From NCBI GenBank assembly GCA_009760855.2, contig WPIO01000034.1, forward strand, positions 2,512,001 through 2,576,000: a stretch of 64,000 bases of DNA, given 5' to 3'. The notes under the pieces are model-generated. The model saw only the letters and a list, made by a program, of their open reading frames with translations, was not told the origin of the DNA and made no database searches. Origin of the DNA: Cristatella mucedo (taxonomy: Eukaryota; Bryozoa; Phylactolaemata; Cristatellidae). The position numbers and the translations under genes were made by a program. Positions 1 through 11,599 of the stretch are shown piece by piece. Each line of letters begins with the position of its first letter. Position 1 is the first letter of the stretch.

Positions 1-969
1 CCACACAGCAATGCAGGGATTTCCACAAACACATAAATGTTGCTGCATGCGAGTGGATCATAAGATGTTGATTAAACAAAATCAATGGCGTTAGTGAAGA
101 GCTTCATCTAACTCGCTTCAGAGGAGAACATTTCTGGTGTGGTGAAATAGCATGAATGATCATACATTAAGCTTGGATGATCATGCATTAAGCTCAGCTC
201 CCTCTCCCAAGTGAATTTTTCTTTTGTTCCTGTGTGCTCTGCCTGCTTACCGTCTTCTTCTCAGTGTATTATTCAGTGCTCCTTACTCACCACGGGTACT
301 ACTAATCAGCGACAGTGTGTGCCTTCCTGTGTGCTTCTGCATGCGTGCTACTTTACTCGCCATCAACTCCTAGCTATCGCTACTCTTGGAGCAAGCTGTA
401 AAACACCTGGAGAACGTTTTAGCTCGTTTAGGATGTCATTTAAAAGGCTATTTAAATTATAATGATATTACATAGATGCTAATTAAAATTTAAAATTCAT
501 GATTTCTGTATTCTCACGGACTTCTCCCCCTCCACCGGAAGACTGCAGGAGAGGACTGGGCGTGGTAATAGGCAGGAAGGAAGAGCACGAAACCCGATAC
601 TCAAGAACAAAAACTCAAGAGCAACTCGTTACAACACAACGCACGAAAGCTCATGGTCGACAACAGCAGTGGCAGGGCCAAGGTTTTCATGCAGGGGCAA
701 GAACTGCAAGATGTTCATGTAGGGGCAAAACCCGGAATTAAATGTTGGACTCGACAGCAGTTGCTCACAGACATGAAGCGTGACCTAATTTCGTCTTTGG
801 TGACGGTCGGAGGTATAGGGGCATCCTAAGTCAGTGCTACCCCCCCCCCCCCCCCGCTTGAGGGGCCAAATGCATGCCACCCCTGGCTCTGCCACTAGTC
901 AAGAGTATCCACTCAGATCAAGTCCAACGGCAGGGCCCGAAGTCTCAGACAGACGCATCTCTGTCTATA
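1..969. other. No recognised gene
   Basis: I see no exon or clear transposon here. There is a poly-C run near 841-855 in a stretch that looks like old repeat debris. If gene A has further 3' exons they may lie here unrecognised or beyond the left edge. Confidence 0.4.
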
Positions 970-1375
970 ACTCCACAAAGTCACTAAAACTAAGTAGGTG
1001 TTACGCAGGAGAATTCTCTATAGCGAACAAAACTTAAGGGGCTTCCGATACGCAATCGATAGCTAACAGAACTCATCTCACGCAACTAAGAGAAAGCGAG
1101 AATCCTAGCTGAGTCAGGATGGCTGTCGGAGAAGCGAGTGGCATGAAGTATCAGCTCAGGGCGGCTGGAAAAGATGTATCACCGTCGGCAGCAGGAGAAC
1201 AGATGTCTGTAAGAATTGTGGAAGTGCGTTCTACAGACTAGGGCTAGCAGACCAAAACCTTCTCGCCAATTGTCTTTAAGCATAGGAGTGAAACAGCTAA
1301 TTTATTGTCCACAGGGGAGCTGAGAGCACGAGGACTCTGACACTGGTGCAGCAGTTCGGCTATGTATTAAGTAAT
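970..1375 (-). mobile_element. L2-B LINE 3' fragment
   Basis: Read on the minus strand this aligns along its length with the L2-B copies at 22,755 and 40,035. It shares the segments around 'catctcacgcaac', 'agctcagg.c.gctggaaa' and 'gtctttaagca..ggag.gaaacag', which encode the C-terminal part of an L2-type reverse transcriptase. It is heavily mutated and has no usable reading frame. Confidence 0.65.
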
Positions 1376-1404
1376 TACGCGATTCAGTGAGAAAATAGAT
1401 TGTT

Positions 1405-1560
1405 TAGCCTAGCTATGGGTGCAGTGCTCGCACTTCACGATCCAGGTCGTGTGTTCGAATCTTGCAGTACACAAATCTGTATTGCCCACTGCAAGCAGCA
1501 GTGATAGCTGTTAAGGCTCTTCTGCCACAGTATAAACAAGGCATTGCATAAGCTGACCAA
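1405..1560 (+). mobile_element. SINE-2 (tRNA-derived) copy
   Basis: A B-box-like segment 'gtgttcgaatct' follows 'ccaggtcgt', then 'gcaagcagcagtgatagctg' and 'aaggctcttctg'. The same order of blocks occurs at 10,862, 33,580 (minus) and 55,950. This is a tRNA-headed SINE body, not a tRNA gene, because no cloverleaf closes downstream. Confidence 0.55.
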
Positions 1561-2276
1561 AGAAATAAGCCTCGATTGTCTGGCGTCAAATTTGCAAATA
1601 GCCAAGAACGAACAGACATTCCTGCACTGGTAACAAAGCCACATACAGTAGTAAGCCGCAAGCAGCAGTCTTGAGCTAAGGTCTTTACTGTACTAGTGCT
1701 GTATGTACACAATACCCAGTATGGTAGTTTCTTCAACAAAAAATTTTTCTGTTGAAAAGTTAGGATGATTCATCCTCTATGTGTCTTAAGCCACTAAGTT
1801 AAATAAGGGCAATTTCTTCTTAGAACTACTTTCATTTTTTGTGGAAGCTTGCATGATTGGTGCTGTATGCATCATAAGCCTCCAAGCTCTTTCAAAGGAG
1901 GATCTAAAAGCCAGTACTACTGTAAGTTCACGATTGGATCCAGCCAAAATTCCAGATATACAGATCTTATCAGGCCGCATAGTGCTCAATGAAGCTAATG
2001 TCCCGGGTTCTTGTGGGCTTTGCTCAGACTGAACTTGACAAAAAACTCAAGTCTACCACAAGCAAAGTTCAGCAATGACACGGCACTATTTTTCTAAGAA
2101 CTGCATAACTACCGACAGTCCATAAAGAGGCACAGTCGCTAATCAAACAGCAGAGAGCTGCAGCCATGGCATTTAGCAGGATGCTCCGTGCAGACGAGCA
2201 AACACTGCGATTGAATCATGAAAACGACACACAGTCTTAGCTTTCACCGACCTTTTCAATTCGCAAGCCAACATAC

Positions 2277-2357
2277 CATTGATATCCTTGAAGCCATATT
2301 CGATACCCAGATCTGCCGCAAGAAGGATACGGCCTGTTTTCTTCATGATGTTGGGAT
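2277..2357 (-). CDS. DHRS1-like gene A, exon near C terminus
   Basis: This is an internal coding exon of 81 nt, split-codon phase at both ends. The acceptor is TTGCAG and the donor GTATGT. It encodes (D)PNIMKKTGRILLAADLG followed by IEYGFKDIN(G). In human DHRS1 the matching region reads DPNILSLSGKV..YGLRDVDG, the segment just before the C-terminal hydrophobic tail. The leading G of the Asp codon comes from the exon at 6,510-6,591, whose phase fits. Gene B has an exon of identical length and phase at 38,881-38,961, about 70% alike. The following terminal exon was not found to the left and may be outside the window. Confidence 0.85.
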
Positions 2358-3375
2358 CTGCAATGCAGCAAGACTATCGAAAATCACTACAATTCACAAC
2401 TTCACCACATAATAGCCCGACATTGAAAACGAGATTGAATAATTAGGCATACTCTCAAAGAACCAGTATAATAGGCAGAGGGAAGGGGGGCCAAAGGATC
2501 CTGGCCATTGAACATGCCTTTTCAAGCTTCTTATGACTGCTTCTGGCAAGCCCAAGATTTGACGCCATCCTTGGCTCAATGCTGCTACATCTCTGACTGC
2601 TAGCATACCGGATTAAGTCAAAAATACAAGCAAGATGAAGCAACGATGAAAGAATGAGAGGAAACACTAGAGACCGGAATCCAGGATTTCTATTATAGGC
2701 TTGAAAAAAGACATGCCAGAGGCTTCTCTTGCTGTTTAGTTGTGAAGACGACTTGGGTTTGTAGTTTTTGATGGTGCCACTTAAGAATTTTTCGTTTTCC
2801 CCTGACTGGGCAAATTTGGACTTGCTGCTGCTCGCACTTTACGAACTTGGCGGTGGATTCGACAAACGTAGCAAGCAATCTTGTATTGCCTGATGTAAGT
2901 AGGTATAGGATGCTTGCCACAAAGATTCCTCTGTATCTCTATAAATGAGGCTGTTGAATAGGGTGTTGAATAATTTCTATGGACTTTCACTCGCATAATT
3001 TGCTTTTAAATTGTTTTCAGTTCCAACTCTCTGGGAGGGTCTGAAGCATGGCTGTATCACCAGGGTTTTTATCGTGTACACGAATCTAACGGCCAATCAT
3101 ATGTGTGGCTCTGCAAGTATACCAAAATGGGCTTATCAAGAAAGCACATAAAGATCTTGAGAAATGCATCTCTAAAACGGTCAACTTACCTTTGGTTGCA
3201 ACCACATGCTAAACTCTTGTCGATGGAAAAAACATGCAGCACTAAATCAACAATAACAAGTCTCTTTCGTACTAATTCATCAAAACAGTAGCACTAAATC
3301 AAATGGCCATAGACAGATTCAGAAGAAAAGCCACGCAACCGTGTTTTTCAAAAAGGTAAAGCAAACAGCTGATAG

Positions 3376-3604
3376 CTACTGAGCTACAGAACTGACCACT
3401 TCTTGCAAAAAGCATGTGCAACAAGAGTAAATACTCAACTCTTTAGCTTTTAGTTCGCATGCTCCCAAAGCCTGATACTCATTTCCGACTGGCATCACGA
3501 CATCCCCCGACTTCACATTTAAAAAGAAGCTAAACACGTGATATACTGGGTCCTTGCAAATTGTCCTTTGTGTGCTTATACGTGTTGACACTGTGCATGC
3601 CACC
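3376..3604 (+). mobile_element. L2-A LINE fragment, left part of a split copy
   Basis: The text 'cccaaagcctgatactcatttccgactgg' and 'catttaaaaagaagcta' corresponds to the end of the L2 ORF2 (consensus ..WNSLP..F...LKTYLF), followed by the L2-A 3'UTR. It stops at about 3,604 and resumes after 6,322, so a SINE and a Tigger element interrupt it. Confidence 0.6.
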
Positions 3605-3753
3605 CTGATTTTGCTCTGGGGTCAAGGTGCTCGCCTTTAATGACCGAGGTTAAGGTGCTTGCCACTGACGCCCTAAGTCATAGGCTCGAGCCTGCGGCAT
3701 GTATCAACATAAAGCGCCTGGATACAGATTCAGTTTTCTTAGGGCGCAATATG
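3605..3753 (+). mobile_element. SINE-1 (tRNA head, L2-A-like tail)
   Basis: The tRNA-like head contains 'ggtcaaggtgctcgcc' (A-box region) and 'ataggctcgagcctg' (B-box region). It is followed by the L2-A-like tail 'aaagcgcctggatacagatt' ending 'gggcgcaatat'. The Tigger element begins inside or right at the end of this tail. Confidence 0.65.
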
Positions 3754-3755
3754 TA

Positions 3756-6319
3756 GTCAGACCCCACCCGACTTACGAAATAGGTAGGGACCGGAAAACC
3801 TGTAGTAAGTTCAATTTTCGTAAGTCGAGAATAGTATGAGAACCATTCTACTATGATACGTTCTGACGAAGACACAAAGAGGTACACGAATTGAATGAAA
3901 ATTTAAAAGGAACTTAAAAACACACCTATTTAGGACAGCATTTAGTGGGTCCCTGTGATTCGTCCTCCATGTGCTTATGTGGGCTGACACTGTGCATGCT
4001 GCCACTAACCACATTTGCATGCTGACCCTGTGCATGTCACTCCTAACCATGTTATTCATTTTGTTTGTTTATCAAGCATGATATTACTCACCATTCAATC
4101 GCATTTTCTTTTGCAGTAAATGTAAAGCGCCTAGAAAGAGATTGAGTTCTCTGGGGGCGATTTATCAAGTGCATTGTTATTATTATTGCTTTACAAATAG
4201 ATAAGAAATAAATCAGAACAAATAAATAGGATTATATTTAATACCATACTGTGGAGTATTTTTGGGCATACATAAGCTAGTAGTTATAGCACTGTACATT
4301 GGGAGGAGAGTGACGAGTTGGACGATCTTTCTGGGGATCATAACTCCCTCTTCCTCTAAACCCTCGTGAACAATAAATAGCTGAGGTGATTCAGCTGCTT
4401 TACTAGTGGATGGTTGGGCTTCGCCGTTTCTATTTTGATAAAATAAGAATCGACCTTGGACTGTTATGTTTTTTCTATTCTTGGAATTTTTCACGATAAC
4501 AGGCAAGATAATAATTAACTTGCCTTTCAACTTTCAGGTATTATTCGAAGTTTTAGTCACTTTGGCCTTGCAACTGCATTTATTAAGCGATAGAGGAGAA
4601 TGCCTCAACCCTTTCTTATATAGTAAACATTCGTGACACCACCTCAGGTTCGCCATCACTTGTTTTGTCTTCCTTTTTGTAGTTTATAATTATATCAATT
4701 CTTCATTAGCTACCTTACCACCTTCATCAGCGAGCTCGACAATGTCGTCTGTGTTAACATCAATTTCGAGCTGCTTACTTAGTCTCACAATTTTCTGCCC
4801 AATGTATTTCATTTCACAGTCTTTGTCCAAACCCCTACAGTCATTCACATATGCTAGCAACGTTTTTCTACACGACGTTCACACACGTCATCGGCACATC
4901 ATCCCAATCACATTGAGTTTTATTGATGGCATGTACAATGCTGTAGCCGTGAAAAATGTATGCAAAGTAATGCCCCTATAATTTTCTACAACAGCCTGAG
5001 CAAACTTATGCCACAGATAGTAGGCCTTAGAAGCAGCAATGCCACCTTGATCCAACGACTGAATGAGAGAAGTGGTGCTGGGTGGCATAAAAATCACTCT
5101 CACGTTCGAGTCCCGCTCCCCAAGATGATTGGATGTCCAAAAGCATGATCAAAAATCAGTAGGATTTTGAAGGCAGTGTTCGTCTCACGGCAGCAGATGC
5201 TTGCAGCTGGAATGAAGCAGTTCAGGAACCAGTCTTCAAAAAGCTGTCATATGTGCTTTCTGGCAATGGCGGTAATGCACAGGCAGTGTTCCTGCTGATG
5301 CATGCTCTTGAGGGAACAGCAGTTTGCAGAATGATAAATCAAGAAATGCTTCAGCTTGAAGCTTGTCATGCTTCCTTTAAGCAACGTCAGCCAATCCTTA
5401 AAAGCCTCAAGGCCAGACAGAAGTGCCGTTTCATCCCCGTAAAAATCTGTATTTAATCAAATTCTTCCTTAATCAGTTTATCTAGCTCCTCCTTAAACTT
5501 CTCCGCAGCTTCAGTATCACCCCTTGCAGCATCACCAACGATTTTTAAAGATGGAATTAATGGTGCTTCCTGAAGCAATCAAACCAGCTATGGCTTGTAG
5601 TAAAATCTTGATCGTAGCTTCCATCATTATGCAGCCTCTTGACGTCATTGACGAGGTTCCTCGCTTTAGCTTGGATGGTCAGCATCGTTAGTGGCACGTG
5701 TTTTTTTATTCTGGTCTTCCATCAACACGACCAGCGATTACTCCATCTCTTCGATAGGCCCACTTCTCTTTACTATGGATTGCCGATTTGGTGGAAGCAG
5801 CAGACTTCACAGCATCGGCTATTTGTTGTTTATCCTTCAGAATAGTGGAGATGGTAGATGCGAATAAGCCAGTTTGACACGAGATTACAGTCACCGAAAT
5901 GCCAGGTTCTTGTTTCCATACGTTACTCATTTTCGCCTAAAGAGAAATTGCTCTCCTCTGCCTCTTTTCTCCACCAGTAGGAGAGGTGCTACTTTTGCGT
6001 TTTTTCAGCCATCTCAAAATAAGCACAATGTCTAATAAAGAAGTAAATATTAGTAAATAAAGTACTGAAGTTGCGATTGGCAAAATTACAACACAAAACA
6101 CGAGATCACTCTGAAACGTCTTATATCTAGCAAGCCAAACGAGCAAGAGACAGCCCTTAGTACAATGTATAGCTGTCAGACATAGTTTCCTCCCTACCGC
6201 TCAAGGATTTTGAAAGTTTTCTTGGATACATTTTGATTTTCAATTTTTTCGTGCCTGTGGTTGAGTTCGAATCTCCGAATTGTAGTAAGTCAAACAATCA
6301 TAAGTCAGGGCCTAACTGC
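3756..6319 (-). mobile_element. Tigger/pogo-type DNA transposon, decayed
   Basis: The ends are imperfect inverted repeats of the 'CAGACCCC..CGACTTACG' kind (3,756-3,780, and reversed at 6,297-6,319), each next to a TA. The minus strand carries a broken pogo/Tigger transposase. Near 5,930-5,750 a helix-turn-helix-like piece reads CQTGLFASTISTILKDKQQI. Around 5,150 LLIFDHAFGHP matches the catalytic 'LLILDNAPGHP' block. At 5,100-4,990 MPPSTTSLIQSLDQGGIA and KAYYLWHKFAQA match the 'PPNTTSLIQPMDQGVIA..KAYYLRRTF' block. Several frames and stops interrupt it. The length of about 2.5 kb includes a later L2-A insertion at 3,880-4,195. Confidence 0.75.
3880..4195 (+). mobile_element. L2-A LINE 3' end inside the Tigger element
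   Basis: It starts in the last ORF2 codons ('aaaaggaacttaaaaacacacctattta', cf. KRNLKTYLF) and runs through the 3'UTR to the hairpin tail 'aaagcgcctagaaagagatt' ending 'tttatcaagtgcattgttattattatt'. The tail ending groups it with the young subfamily seen at 56,753 and 61,755. Confidence 0.75.
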
Positions 6320-6321
6320 TA

Positions 6322-6432
6322 GATATGCTACCACTAACCGTATTGTCATGCTTCCTTTACAGCATATGTAAAGTGCCTAGAAAGAGATTAAGTTCTCTGA
6401 GGAACCTATGCAAATATATTATTATGAGTAAC
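6322..6432 (+). mobile_element. L2-A LINE fragment, right part of a split copy
   Basis: This is 3'UTR text 'gctaccactaaccgtattgt' and tail 'aaagtgcctagaaagagatt', ending in ATT repeats. It continues the copy broken at 3,604. Confidence 0.65.
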
Positions 6433-6509
6433 GTCACAAGCCCGGTGGTCATAAGAATGTTAGAAAGCATACACTTCATGTACATAAATACAAAAAGAAT
6501 TCAACTTAC

Positions 6510-6591
6510 CACGCATAAGATGAACAACTGCTATACCAGAGAACTCAGTTGTCTCGGCATCGGCAAATATAGAAGCCGTCTTCTCATCCAT
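6510..6591 (-). CDS. DHRS1-like gene A, internal exon
   Basis: This 82-nt exon starts after acceptor TATTCCAG in phase 0 and ends one base into a codon before donor GTAAGT. It encodes MDEKTASIFADAETTEFSG then IAVVHLMR. Human DHRS1 has SAETTELSGK..VALATDPN here, so the AETTE-SG core is conserved. The split codon G|AT joins correctly to the exon at 2,277-2,357 to give Asp-Pro-Asn. The gene B counterpart (42,870-42,954) is one codon longer. Compared with human DHRS1 a few residues are missing between this exon and the previous one, so a short extra exon may lie between 6,600 and 12,400. Confidence 0.85.
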
Positions 6592-9415
6592 CTGGAATAT
6601 GTCAAACCACAACATGATCACCTAGCAGCAACTTTGGTCTCCCACTAACCGATCAACTACTTAAGTTTCGGTGACAATTAACGGGATATAGAGCAGTTAC
6701 CAACCTGATGGGCACATATCCCAAAGCAGTCAGCTAAGTTACCGAGGAGCCACAATTTTTCCGACACCTTTCAGTGTACCGTCAACAAGTATGTCAATTC
6801 GATGCTTGATAAGGAGCCAGTAAAGCTCAGACAGAAGTGGCGGATAGGAGATGTGGCAGCTATATCGTTGGTGACTAATCGGACAAGCTGCTGAGTTGTG
6901 CCTCTGATTTAGGAGATGATTTATGGCACAGGCTAGGAGTCCAGAATAAATTGAATTGCAGTAATCTGAATGTGGTGTAAACCATGCAAGACCATTGGGC
7001 AGTAAACTTAAAGCTTCTCTTGCCTATCCAATGGCTTTTTAATGTCACACACTTTGTCTTCAATCCACGTGTACAAATTATTGGCTCTGCATCACTAGGC
7101 ACGGTGAAAGACGACCATCGATACACACACAAATCCGGTAGGCGATCATGCTAGATATGTGATTGCCATGAAACAGTGGTCGTCAACCAGCACATATACG
7201 CTTGCGCTGGATTAGCTGTCCTTACTTTTAACACACGAAGCACATTCTCGCCTCCGGCCACCTAGTGCTACAAGCATTTTCTGTGGGTTCCAGAAGTGCT
7301 CTTCGAAAATCGAAGTTCTAAAGAGCATCAAATATGGAGTACGATACAGCTGAGACCTAGGTAAAGCATATCTGTTTGACCGTAGCACATAAGAAATTAC
7401 ATGTCTATGGACATCCAAATGATTGCCCCTTGAGCCGTGCTTGCCATGCCGTCCTACTGGCCAGCTATTCCGAACCCAAGCGAGCTGCAGCCAGTGTTTT
7501 ACCGACTGTTAGTGACCTTACTCTTACCGTACAATAGTGCATGCCTATTTTCGTTTCACTATCGTCGTTTGAATGCACTCCTGGTTGCGGCAGTTGTTGC
7601 CAGGGTTCGTGAACTGCAAATATACTGCCAGAAGCCCACTCATACATAGCAAACCAGGGAGAAGGGGCGCGTGTCCATTGTTTCCAGTCGTTGTCTCCGG
7701 TCGTTCTTCGTATAATCCCTCACTGCGAATCCCTCTAACTTAGTGGTCATCAGGCACCCCGGTGGCCAATCTTGAAGTTTGCCCTTGGAGCCATCGCTCA
7801 ACGGGTAATTAACTCCTAACAATATGCCACACGAGTCTTGACACTTACATTGGCCTTTTTGCATTGACCAAGACCTGGTTTAAACCGACCAACTGTCCGA
7901 CCATAATCAATATCATCCCGACACGCTCCTCATTCTTTCACAATCCAAGTTCAATCAAAATTGGTCGAGGAATTGCTTTTGTCGTACGTTCCTCCCTCAA
8001 TTTCAAACCACTGGTACCAGTGTAGTTACCCCTCTTTCGAATCTGATGCTTTAGGTCCCTCCAACAGCCAGTAGTCAATGGTGGCAGTAATCTACGTATC
8101 GCATATTTTTTGTTTCAGAATTTTTGATCTTATCTCAATTCTGAGTGCAAGAAAACGTCCCTACCTCATCCCGGGTGGTTTTAACATTTATCTTGACGAA
8201 TCAAATGATGCCTTAAGTGCCGAATTTCGTGCACTGACTGACGCATGATCTTTTTCAGCACACGTGCACGATCCCACTTACAACAAGGGTCAAACACTCG
8301 ATCAAATATTCATCCCAAAGTTATGCTGTTTTTCCGAATTTGCACATCTGACCAAATGCAGATCTCATTCAATCTGAATTGTACGTCATTCTCAGCATCC
8401 ATAATCATCTGTGAATTTCGAAACCTTAAGACCATTGACATCGATGCTGTTTGCACGAAAATATTTTCTTTCCCCTGCTGCACAGTTCCTCTTCTGACCT
8501 GCTATTACCGGTAGAATGCTACAAGACACTAGCGACATGCTTGACGAGTTTGCACCTCTGACTAAGCACACTATATCCTCGCCCAAATGATCTTCAGTTT
8601 ATCGAAGGCATTAAACTAGCTAGGTCTACTAAGTACAGGCTTGAGAAAGAATACAAAAGATCAGGACTGACTGTCCACTTACAGGCATACGAGGACTACT
8701 GCAGATTATACCAATCTATTCTAGCAAAGGCCAAGTCTAGTTCTATAAAAAATGTGTTGAATCACAAATGCAAAACCCAAAAATGCTCACGTCTAATATC
8801 AACCATCTCCTTAAATGCTCCTAGGTTAGCTCCTTACACTGCGATCCATGTGGTGATCTAGCAGATGGCTTGTCTAGCTTATTTGACAGCAACATTGACA
8901 AGATCAGAGTTCATCTTTACGGTAGCAGCATCCTGGACTCGTGTCCCACAGTAACAACCCCCAGGACTCCTCTCCCCTAATTCCGTGCAGCAATGTCCAT
9001 ATTCAAGCCTGCCGCTAGGGACCACATCCTGAAATTCGTCTCCCAGTCAAAGAAGGCTACTATTCCTCTAGGCCCTATTCCTGTTGTCCTACTTCTAGTA
9101 GATCTGCTGATGCCATGCATGACTAGTCTAATAAATATGTCCTTAGCCTCAGATCTTGTCGGGCCTCTTTCAGCAAGACTGTAGTTAGGCCGCTAATCAA
9201 TAAGGCAACATTAGGCCAGGAGAGCTTGAGCAACTTCAGCCGAGTCTCCCTACTGCCTTTCCTATCTAAGACACTGGAACGAGTAGTGGCAGATAAGTTA
9301 AACTCTTATTGGGAAAATTCAAACCAAGCAAGTTTCAGTCTGGTTTTGGAGCTAATCACTCCAGAGTCAGCATTGCTTCGGGAGTATAACGACCTTCTCA
9401 GGAATTGAGACTTAA

Positions 9416-9963
9416 TAATAATAATAATAATATTGCACTTGATAAAGCGCCCTCAGAGAACTTAATCTCTTTCTAGGCGCTTTACATTTGCTGCAAAGTG
9501 ATACGCAATAGAATAGTAAGTAAAATCATGCTTGAAAAACAAACAAAATGAATAACATGGTTAGGGGTTACATGCACTGGGTCAGCATGCAAATGTGGTT
9601 AGTGGCAGCATGAACAGTGTCAGCACGCATAAGCACATCGAGGACGAATCACAAGGACCCACTAAATGCTGTCCTAAATAGGTATGTTTTTAAGTTTCTT
9701 TTAAATGTGGTCAGGTCAGGGGATGTTCTGATGCAGGTCGGGAGGGAGTTCCAGGCTGTGGGAGCATACGAGCTAAATGCACGGTCTCCAAAGGATTTAA
9801 GGTTTGTACGAGGTATTTCTAGACTGTTGGATTCCGAAAAGCAAGTGGTACGATGCTTTGCCTGATGGGGTAGTATCTCTGAAAGATAGGCTGGAGCCAT
9901 AGAATGAAGAGACCTAAAAGTGAGCGACAAAACCTTGAAGTCAATCCGTTACTTGACTGGTAA
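9416..9963 (-). mobile_element. Young L2-A LINE, 5'-truncated, nested in an older L2-A
   Basis: The copy is antisense to its host element. Its (ATT)n tail is at the left and its truncated 5' end at the right. The 8-bp repeat AGACTTAA flanks it at 9,408-9,415 and 9,964-9,971, as expected of target-primed insertion. Its minus strand stays open for over 90 codons (MSLTFRSLHSMAPAYLSEIL onward). It is almost base-identical to 56,753-57,303, so it belongs to the youngest subfamily here. Confidence 0.9.
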
Positions 9964-10496
9964 AGACTTAAGTAAACTATCTGCTTGGTTTGCTTGATCC
10001 TTCGGCAGCATTTGATACGGTTGATCACCAAGCCCTTCTTGAGTGCCTCTCATCTCGCATAGGCATCAATGGCATGGCACTCCAACGGTTTAGTTAGTAT
10101 CTCAGTGGAGACTCCAGAGTATTGATGAAAACTGGCAAAGATCAGCCGAGGAACCACTAAAATACAGGGGGGGGGGAGTCCTCAGGCCCCTGTGCTTGGC
10201 CTGCTAATTTTCACAATTTATACTCTTTCTCATGCGAATGTGATCACTAAGCACAATCTAGGCTTTCACTTCTACGCAGATGACACAGCTGTATCTATGC
10301 TTTGATCACTCCAACTCCTCCAGCATATCAAATTCTCTTAACTCCCTTGCTGCATGCATTACTGACATCTGCACTTGGATGGCTGCAAACTTTCTCAAAT
10401 TGAATGACGTTAACACCAACCTACTAGTTATGGGCAAACCAAGTGGACTCATAAACTGGGTAGCTTCACGTTCAAAATCGGCTCTACCAGATTATC

Positions 10497-10640
10497 TCAC
10501 CGAGCTGGTTTGGCCCAGTGGTCAAGGTGCTCATCCGAACCAAGGTCTGGCTGAGGTCATGGGCTCGAGCCCTGTGGCATATTAACAAGCGCCTAAATAG
10601 AGATGAAGTTATCTTAGAGTGCCATATCAATGAATTATAT
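10497..10640 (+). mobile_element. SINE-1 inside the long L2-A copy
   Basis: The head 'gagctggtttggcccagtgg' and 'tcaaggtgctcatccgaacc' is followed by B-box 'gggctcgagccctg' and the tail 'aagcgcctaaatagagat'. It splits L2-A coding sequence that resumes near 10,640 with ISPVTSARN. Confidence 0.8.
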
Positions 10641-10861
10641 TTATATCTATCTCCTGTTACATCTGCACGAAACCGAGGTGTCCTGTCCCAAAGTGATCTC
10701 TCGATAGACAACCACATCTGCTCCAGTCAAGTCTGCCCAATTTCAGCTATGTAACATTGCAAAAATCCGGGCCTGCCGAGACAGGAATACTATATCCAAA
10801 TTGGTCCATGTATTTGTGACAATCCGTCTCGACTTCTGTAACTCACTGCTTGCTGGTTGCC

Positions 10862-11065
10862 TTAGGTCTTAGCCAAGGGGTAAGGTGCTCGAGCTTCTAG
10901 ACCCCTGTCGTGGGTTCGAGTCTTGCAGTGGTCGATCATTAATATCACTTATACCTTATATTACTATCCTTATATAACTTATATCACCAATATCACTTTA
11001 TACCACTGCAAGCAGTGGTGATATCCTTATAAGCTCTTCTGCTGTTATATAAATTAGGCCATTAA
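10862..11065 (+). mobile_element. SINE-2 inside the long L2-A copy
   Basis: A-box-like 'ttagccaaggggtaaggtgc', B-box-like 'gtgggttcgagtcttgcag', then 'gcaagcagtggtgatatcc' and 'aagctcttctgctgttatat'. The middle contains an AT-rich direct duplication ('atatcacttatacc' type repeats at 10,945-11,000) that other copies lack. Confidence 0.65.
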
Positions 11066-11599
11066 ATCAGCTGCGACACAGTTGCCACATCACCACTTCT
11101 AGCCGACCTGCACTGGCTCCCAATCAAGTAGCGTAGCGACTTAAATATTTTTGTCTCTCACTTTTAGGTCCTTTCATTCTCTGGATCCAGCCTATCGATC
11201 AGAACTGCTCTCAAAAATAGCCTAGATATAATACCGCTAACTCTTCTAACTCAAATCGTTTCGAACTCAAACCAACATCCATCGGAAACTTTCCTTTATA
11301 GTTCGAATGCTCTCAAAGCCTGGAACTTAATTCACGACATTTCCTGACTTAGCGACATAAAAAAGCTAAAGAAAATGCACTTGTTTCTCACAGCATTTGT
11401 GGGTCCGTGTGGAAATTTTCCTTTTTGAGTACTTATGTGTGCTGACACTGTGCCCGGTTCCACAAATCATATTGATATGCTACTTTTGCAGAATATGTAA
11501 AGGGCCTAGACAAAGATTTAGTTCTCCGAGGTTTCCAAAAAAAGACATTATTATTATTATTATTATTATTACAAAGAATGAATCCCAAAATTTCGCCAA

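Larger units (their letters stand above)
7840..11575 (+). mobile_element. Long L2-A LINE copy (endonuclease + reverse transcriptase), decayed and interrupted
   Basis: Endonuclease remnants come first: TKTWFKP at about 7,870, PGGFNIYLDES at about 8,170 (family GDFNIHLD) and GQTLDQIFIP at about 8,290. The linker KYRLEKEYKRSGL lies near 8,630. Reverse transcriptase blocks follow: PLINKATLGQESLSNFSRVS and LPFLSKTLERVVADKL (9,190-9,300), LDPSAAFDTVDHQALLECL (about 10,000, with a frame break), GPVLGLLIFTIYTLS, FYADDTAVSML (the YADD catalytic motif, 10,274) and ISPVTSARNRGVLSQSDLS (about 10,650). The C-terminal part and hairpin tail end in (ATT)n at about 11,570. It holds three insertions: reversed L2-A (9,416-9,963), SINE-1 (10,497-10,640) and SINE-2 (10,862-11,065). 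Many stops; it is dead. Confidence 0.85.

Noticed and set aside
740-900. Poly-C and 'ggggccaaatg' region as a transposon end
   Set aside because: Resembles fragments near 27,320 and 55,560, but I could not define termini or a consistent alignment.
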